From NCBI GenBank assembly GCA_963682055.1, contig OY821749.1, positions 25,799,631 to 25,863,630 on the forward strand: a stretch of DNA of 64,000 nucleotides, given 5' to 3'. A program made the position numbers and the translations under genes. Source of the stretch: Primula veris. Taxonomy: Eukaryota > Streptophyta > Magnoliopsida > Ericales > Primulaceae. Below the pieces are notes generated by a model, which worked only from the letters and a program-made list of their open reading frames with translations, was not told the origin of the DNA and ran no database searches. Of the stretch, positions 59,101 to 64,000 are shown piece after piece (within the stretch, counting starts at the first letter, position 1; each line of letters begins with the position of its first letter).

Positions 59101-62100
59101 CATCTCCTCTAAAATCAGGATCATCGTCCTCGTTTTCATCTAAATCACCCCATATATATTCATATGAAAATTTTTCTGTCTCCCCAATGTTATCATTTTC
59201 TGCCAATCGTCTAATTGCCTCAGAAGAAGGTGTTGTCGAAATAACATGTGATGTCTTACGAAGGGAGTTTCTCCTTCTCGAGCTACCTGTTTCATCTACG
59301 GGTGTATAAAAAGTATATGTTGTTTCGTTGGGTGCATTAGAATGTGTGGGAATGTCAAGAGCTGTATATGTAAAAGATTCGTAATTTTGAGATGGGATAT
59401 GCAATTGCTCTATTTCGACATATAACTCAACAAATGTTCTTTCATTTTGATTGGTTAAATCCAACATCGCAGTGACATTGTCATCATCTTCAATACAAAG
59501 TGGCATGTATTTGAAATGATTAAATGTGGTCGTATATGGAAAACGACAAGTTAATTTCAACCGATTAGAATTTGAAGAGATCCCTATTTTTTCAAACAAT
59601 TTTTGCAATAATTGTTCATATCTAATGTTTCTACATACCTTAAAAACTTTTCGATGAGGAATAGTATATGATAAACCTTCTTCATTATTTTGAACCATTT
59701 CACCACCCCAAAAACAAAATAATGTAGGAACTACCATGATCTAAGTAATTTGAATAAACTAAAAACAGATTTAACGGGGTTTGTGGTTTGTGAGTATGTG
59801 GTCTGTGGGTTGTTTGGTGAAGAATGGTACGAGCTTTGTGAGTCTGTGGTATTTGCTTTGTGAGTCTGTGATATTTTGTTTGGTGGAAGATGGTAGGAGA
59901 TAAGGCAAAATAGGCTATTATATTAAACTCTATCTCGCTGATCTGAAAAGCGAGATAAAGTAGGCCAATTTTGCAATTTATTAATAAAGTATGCTAAAAT
60001 AGGAATATTTGTGCGGCAGTAGGCCAATTTAGAAAAAATCTCCTCTTTTATAGTATTTTTAGATTATATTTCTAAATCAAATGATTTTTTACTCTACCTA
60101 ACAAATTTTGTTTGAAATCTTTGACATTTATGAGATTTATTTTTTAAAAGAGAAAAAAAATATTTTTAAAAAACGGGTCAAATGGGTCGGGTCGGGTCAA
60201 GTGGGTAAAAGTGTGTCTTTGTCCTCGGGTTGGGTCGGGTTGGGTCCCGCGAAATTGCCATCCCTACTAGTGACCTAAGGGTCTGCATACAGTTTCCACG
60301 GATATATGCCATGATATAAAATGATACTTACAATTTAATTCACAATAGAAAGTGCCAAGTTAAAAATCCATCAAATTAGAAACAGAACAGATCATACTTA
60401 CAGAAGCAATGATAGGAGGTTGAATTATTTGCTTGAGCTTCAACTTCTCATATACCAATTTCAGGAAACCTCTTATCTGCATAAATGCACAAACAGAGGA
60501 ATATATAATCAATCTTATTTAAAGTTTAAGGCAGTTAAGAAGAAGCAGTTTGCAACAGAAAGCATCGTCATTATACAAAATTGTTTTCCGATCACCACAG
60601 GTTGCATTATAAAACCAGTATTGTTACACTTGCATCAGTAGATTTCCTGGAGACAAAGCTAATTTTAACTTCCAAGGTTTGTTCTTTTGATGGTCAAAGT
60701 GGAATACGTTTGAACTTCAGAAAAAAGCAATTCCATGAAAATCTCAACTAAGCAAACTAATTCCAACCTTTCCTTTTTCTGGAGCTTCAAAATTAGCTGG
60801 TGCACCGTCTTGAGCAAGTAGGGGAGCTTGCTCAGGGGTGCTATCTTTTCGGGTGTTCTTAATAGTAAGGGTTCCTTGCTGTGGAGTGGCCTCCTTGAGA
60901 GAAGGCGTGTTCTTTATTGGAAGTTGTTTTTCCACAATGTCGAACGTACCCTCAGGAGGGGGTGCAAGCATTTGAAAAACATATGTGTATAGCACAATAG
61001 CACCAACCTAAATTAGTAGAGAAAAAACACCCAGGTTAGTTGTTTTAATCTTTTAGCTTCAAACACTAGAAAACTTGCACTACTAAGTATTTTCTAAGAT
61101 ATATGCTATGCCTCACTCAAATGATTGAACAAATAAGTAAGATTCTACGAATAAAGGGAGAGCTGATTTCGATCATTAGTGATTTAGTGTGCAGTGAAAA
61201 GTTAAATCTTATTTAGCTAAAACCGTCTTAAGAGTTGAATACCATTTAAACATTCTGGAAAGCAAGGAGTAATAATTATAAGACTAGTAACTTGAAGCAA
61301 ATGATAAATTAAAAGGCAGTGTCTATGTATCTGCGAGGCTGTTATATGAGTCACAATAACGAAGTGAAAGAAACAACAATGCACAAACTTACCCACTGCC
61401 CGAATGAGATATATGCAGTTCCATCTTGAGCGCATTTATCAGAGTCACCAAAAGGATTTGCTTTATCTCGACATAAAGCGGCAATGAGCACTAATGGCAC
61501 ATTCCCAATATTTCCTGTAAAACAATTATCGCAAATAAGGCACCTATAAAAGAAAAAGGAAAACCAAGAAAAGAAACAAACACACTTCACTATCTATAAA
61601 CCATAAATGTCAACTTGGGTCATCATTAATCTGACCACCATTTACGTATCACACATTTGGAAATAAATTCAAGGCTATATAATTTCTTTCCAAGAGTCTG
61701 ATTTATTGATCTATGTATAATATTTGACATTACGATTTTGCATATGTAAAAAGAATTGAAGCAAAAAAATTCTTTTTGAAAGGGAGCGTAATAGTTTGTA
61801 TTGATGCTGTGCCATAAATACATAGTACTAAATTGTTTCAAAAGAAACAGAAGAAACAAATTTTCTTGGCACTAATATGCAAAGAGGTGAAGCAAGACAA
61901 ATACGCAGTTTTGGTGTTAAAAAGGTAGGGTGAATCAATTTTTTTTAACATAGTAGTCTTTGTCATGGATTGCTCAATTTGCTTCCAATTTGAACATTTG
62001 AACCTGACATACAGAGTCGAAGATTTGATCTCAGAATCATAATACTAGAACGATTAAATGTAGCACAATCTCCAAAAAAGAGTGAAGTGTACAAATTAAC

Positions 62101-63517
62101 ACATTATTTCTGAATTTCATCATCTTGAGACCTCTAGCTACATGATATTGACAATATAAGGGACTAACCAGCCGCCCAACCTACTTGGCGCCTACTAGCT
62201 AAACAGAAAAATAATTTTTTTTAAAAAGTCAATACTTTAACATAAGAAAATAAAACCGAATTCGGTGGGCTGCCCTAGAGCCTTGGCTTCTTTGTCTAAC
62301 CCTAGGGCGCCCCCTGATTCCTGGATATAGCAAAGAAATGCACCTTCTCATAATAATAGAAAAAAATACTGAATTAAAAACTTAAGAAACTTACCAATTC
62401 CAATATGTACAATTGTGAACTTAAAGAATGGGTATGGTGGACGAACAATAAGTGCAACGAGAAGGCCTATTAGTGACCCCGATATGGTTGCGAGAATAAC
62501 ATTAAAAGGAATAAACCACCTGCACAAGTAGGGGAAGAAAATCATTGAAATCCGTAAGCTAAAATTACCATACTTCAGAATAAGGAGATGTAATTCTTAC
62601 CACTCAATCATTTTTTCGAGTGAAATAGCTTGCCCAAGCTGGGAGAATATCAAACATGGAAGCAAAAGCGAAAAGACCAACTGCAACACACATTTCAAAT
62701 AACCAATTAATTGCCAACACCGACATCATTGTTAGTAACAGAATAAGGAAAGTAAGATTATACACGGGAATTAGGGGAACTTGAATAGAATCAAGCCATT
62801 TATATTAGAATCCAACTTACCCTTAGTATGTTAGTGGGGTATACAGAAAGCGTTACAGATGGTTCACACCCTTACAAATTGGCACTTACTACCACATCAA
62901 AACAAAAATAGTTCCTTAATCAGCTTATTATTGTGACCATCGCATACATAATTACCAAAAGTCCAACATGTGAGCGGACAATAAAAAACCAAAATTTCTT
63001 TTTTGTAACCGAAATTGAACTTTGCCCCGTATCTGGGTTGCATCTGAAATTTCTACCTTCTCCTTTTATCTACTATATTAATACTCGTATTAATGGTACT
63101 CACATGTACATAGATACGCACGCCCATCTGTTGTGCAAAATTTACACAACAGAACACCCTTAATAGTTTTCCGGTTGTAGCAAATAAAAACAAAATCTAT
63201 ACCATAAATTACTCTATCTGTATAAACACAAGGAGGCATGATCACACTGAAAGCTGCAAACTGTAATGTCTATTCTCTAAAAAGTACAGAACAAACTAAA
63301 ACAATAAAACAGAAAGTTATATTGTTACCCCATTCAGAAGCTTCCTTCCATTTGCAGGCAATATTTTAAAATGCGCAAGTAGAAACCCCAAGAAACAAAT
63401 TGTAAACACTTTTGCAATAGGTAAAACTGCAATCTTTATAGTGCCGATTAACGACTCCCCTCCTCCACCTTCACTCAAAACTTCCGAAAGCATCCTTTCC
63501 ATCTCTTCCAACTTCAA
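56141..63517 (-). CDS. PILS: PIN-LIKES auxin carrier (PILS2/PILS6 type), 10 coding exons
   Basis: Exons on the minus strand: 63329-63517, 62601-62680, 62395-62519, 61393-61514, 60768-61007, 60402-60476, 57692-57792, 57499-57551, 56788-56976 and 56141-56262. They join to 1296 nt (431 aa), the usual PILS length. The N-terminal helix block has IGTIKIAVLPIAKVFTICFL, then LVFSLLLPCLIFSQLGQAIS, VRPPYPFFKFTIVHIGIGNI, and CRDKANPFGDS. A loop (about 190-250) is rich in Pro/Thr/Lys. The C-terminal helix block has DAMIPCILLALGGNLIDGPG, HSMPTSVLSGAVANLRGCGR and ends FLHILF. PILS proteins sit in the ER membrane and control intracellular auxin; assignment to the PILS2/6 clade is by recollection of sequence. 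Intron 6 contains a nested hAT/Mutator pair and intron 8 a MITE. Confidence 0.93.
57084..57460. repeat. MITE-like inverted repeat in PILS intron 8
   Basis: The left side reads ATTTTAGTCCCTAAACTACG then TTTGTCCCACTTTTGTCC. The right side reversed reads ACTTTGAGTCCTTAAACTAT then CTTTGTCCTACTTTGGTCC. The arms are about 100 bp at moderate identity. The TTTAGTCC(C/T)TAAACTA terminus is widespread in plant MITEs. Target duplication not clear. Confidence 0.65.
58478..60042 (-). mobile_element. Mutator-like element (MULE) nested in the hAT-like element
   Basis: Long terminal inverted repeats of 127 bp (58478-58604 and 59916-60042) start GAGATTTTTTCTAAATTGGC and differ at only a few positions. A perfect 9-bp target duplication CTCTTTTAT flanks the element (58469-58477 and 60043-60051), the size expected for MULEs. 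It carries one ORF on the minus strand encoding only the N-terminal part of a transposase. High TIR identity suggests recent activity with help from another element. Confidence 0.93.
58607..59737 (-). CDS. Truncated MuDR-like transposase (N-terminal part only)
   Basis: A single 376-codon frame. The start has the usual MULE N-terminal layout (short hydrophobic start, FCFWGGEMV). Residues about 20-120 resemble the PB1/ubiquitin-like N-terminal region of plant MURA proteins (RYEQLLQKLFEKIG). An acidic linker follows at about 195-230. Residues about 297-370 match the MuDR DNA-binding domain (FIGLCFRDQDMMKKGMKLWS, IKRNRHFVSYRS, EVRCKYF, CKWRIRGSY). The protein ends HGFYE just before the left TIR. 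The DDE catalytic domain and SWIM zinc finger of full MURA (about 700 aa or more) are absent, so it cannot transpose DNA alone. Confidence 0.85.
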   Translation of the reverse strand: MVVPTLFCFWGGEMVQNNEEGLSYTIPHRKVFKVCRNIRYEQLLQKLFEKIGISSNSNRLKLTCRFPYTTTFNHFKYMPLCIEDDDNVTAMLDLTNQNERTFVELYVEIEQLHIPSQNYESFTYTALDIPTHSNAPNETTYTFYTPVDETGSSRRRNSLRKTSHVISTTPSSEAIRRLAENDNIGETEKFSYEYIWGDLDENEDDDPDFRGDDEDEEDGYESDEGEEEQQNTLPIRSYDTPFQMPLNMSYENDRVGGFEWPEHIPDGIPLHQPMSSYITQPGTFDMYNQWKKQRFVIYPENWDPEFDEPFIGLCFRDQDMMKKGMKLWSIKRNRHFVSYRSKGEFWEVRCKYFAESENSCKWRIRGSYRKNHGFYE

Positions 63518-63918
63518 AACTATCTTATCTTAATGGAATTCTGTATGTATCAACACCTTGTCCCGTTAAATGAAGATTCGGAATTATAAACTCGTCTTTT
63601 CAGTCGAGAATAAATCCTAAAAAGCTATATCAGCACAACTTAAAGACCCACCAAAATACGTAAATGTGAGCGACGATACACCGGTTTGGTTGTGGTCAAG
63701 TTAATAATCCAGCTGTGTTTGATTAATCACAAAAGATATATTAGACAACTGTGCATGTAACTATCAATCAAAAGAACAAACAACTGAGCAGTAACTACAA
63801 GCGATTTATTTTACAAATTACATTTAACTGCTTAAGCCCACCTTGCTTAGTTGCAGTCTTTTTATTATTTATTTTTTAGACTGAAAAAAGATAGAATCTT
63901 TACAGTGGAATGAAGTAT
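63518..63918. other. 5' flank of the PILS gene
   Basis: Upstream of the PILS start codon on the minus strand; probable 5' UTR and proximal promoter. No single element is clear. Confidence 0.45.
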
Positions 63919-64000
63919 CTCCCTCCGTTCCCATTTAACCGTCCACTACGAAACTACGTGCAATTTTGACCGGATTATAACTTGTATCAAAATTGTCAAA
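63919..64000. mobile_element. Stowaway-like MITE end, cut by the window edge
   Basis: CTCCCTCCGTTCCCATTTAA at 63919 matches the Stowaway (Tc1/mariner MITE) terminal consensus CTCCCTCCGT and is preceded by a TA at 63916-63917, one base away. The other end lies outside the window. Confidence 0.55.

Larger units (their letters stand above)
58139..60266. mobile_element. hAT-like non-autonomous element in PILS intron 6, split by a Mutator-like element
   Basis: Ends TAGGGATGGCAATTTCGCGG and CCGCGAAATTGCCATCCCTA form a perfect terminal inverted repeat of 21 bp. Subterminal CGACCC/GGGTCGGGT motifs occur at both ends. 8-bp flanks CTAGTGAG (58131-58138) and CTAGTGAC (60267-60274) match at 7 of 8 and fit a hAT duplication. 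Without the inserted 1565-bp element and its 9-bp duplication the unit is about 554 bp. Three copies of AAATGGGTAAAAGTGCAA lie on the left side (about 58228, 58318, 58391). Confidence 0.88.

Overview
The window looks like nuclear DNA from a flowering plant, probably a eudicot. It has AT-rich intergenic DNA, genes split by GT-AG introns, many microsatellites, an Au-type SINE, Stowaway-like and hAT-like elements, a Mutator-like element and a full-length Ty3/gypsy (Tat-lineage) retrotransposon. I see no prokaryotic or organellar gene organisation.

Six host genes can be read by joining exons by eye. From left to right they are: a KH/STAR RNA-binding protein (715-7549, minus, 279 aa); the complex I subunit NDUFA1/MWFE (12344-12663, plus, 63 aa); a DUF1191-type membrane protein (21200-22129, minus, 309 aa, single exon); a plant coiled-coil protein starting MAYRRRQ (26003-32605, minus, 429 aa); a bromodomain protein (33898-38641, minus, 541 aa, first coding exon only 8 nt); and a PIN-LIKES auxin carrier (56141-63517, minus, 431 aa, 10 coding exons). 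From memory, the first three match neighbouring Arabidopsis loci (about At3g08600 to At3g08620), so the left third may be a conserved gene block stretched by repeats.

The centre (40255-51307) is one young LTR retrotransposon of about 11.05 kb. Its 700-bp LTRs differ at a single position that I could find, and it is bracketed by the 5-bp duplication TTTAT. Gag-pol lies on the minus strand and is broken only by one extra C in a run of nine. Facing it on the plus strand is a second, spliced gene (41475-44149, about 833 aa) with its own TATA box and two ACACGTGG motifs. The two reading frames converge on a 75/150-bp tandem repeat. This antisense gene is the most interesting module in the window.

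The other accessory content is a nested pair in PILS intron 6 (a hAT-like element split by a 1565-bp Mutator-like element that still has a 376-codon transposase N-terminal ORF), a 0.94-kb foldback element right of the retrotransposon, an eight-unit tandem array upstream of the DUF1191 gene, paired hairpins at 16.3-16.9 kb, two blocks of C/GGTT-rich hAT-like sequence left of NDUFA1, and several small tandem duplications. Large parts of 12.7-21.2, 24.2-26.0 and 52.9-56.1 kb hold no gene I can recognise.
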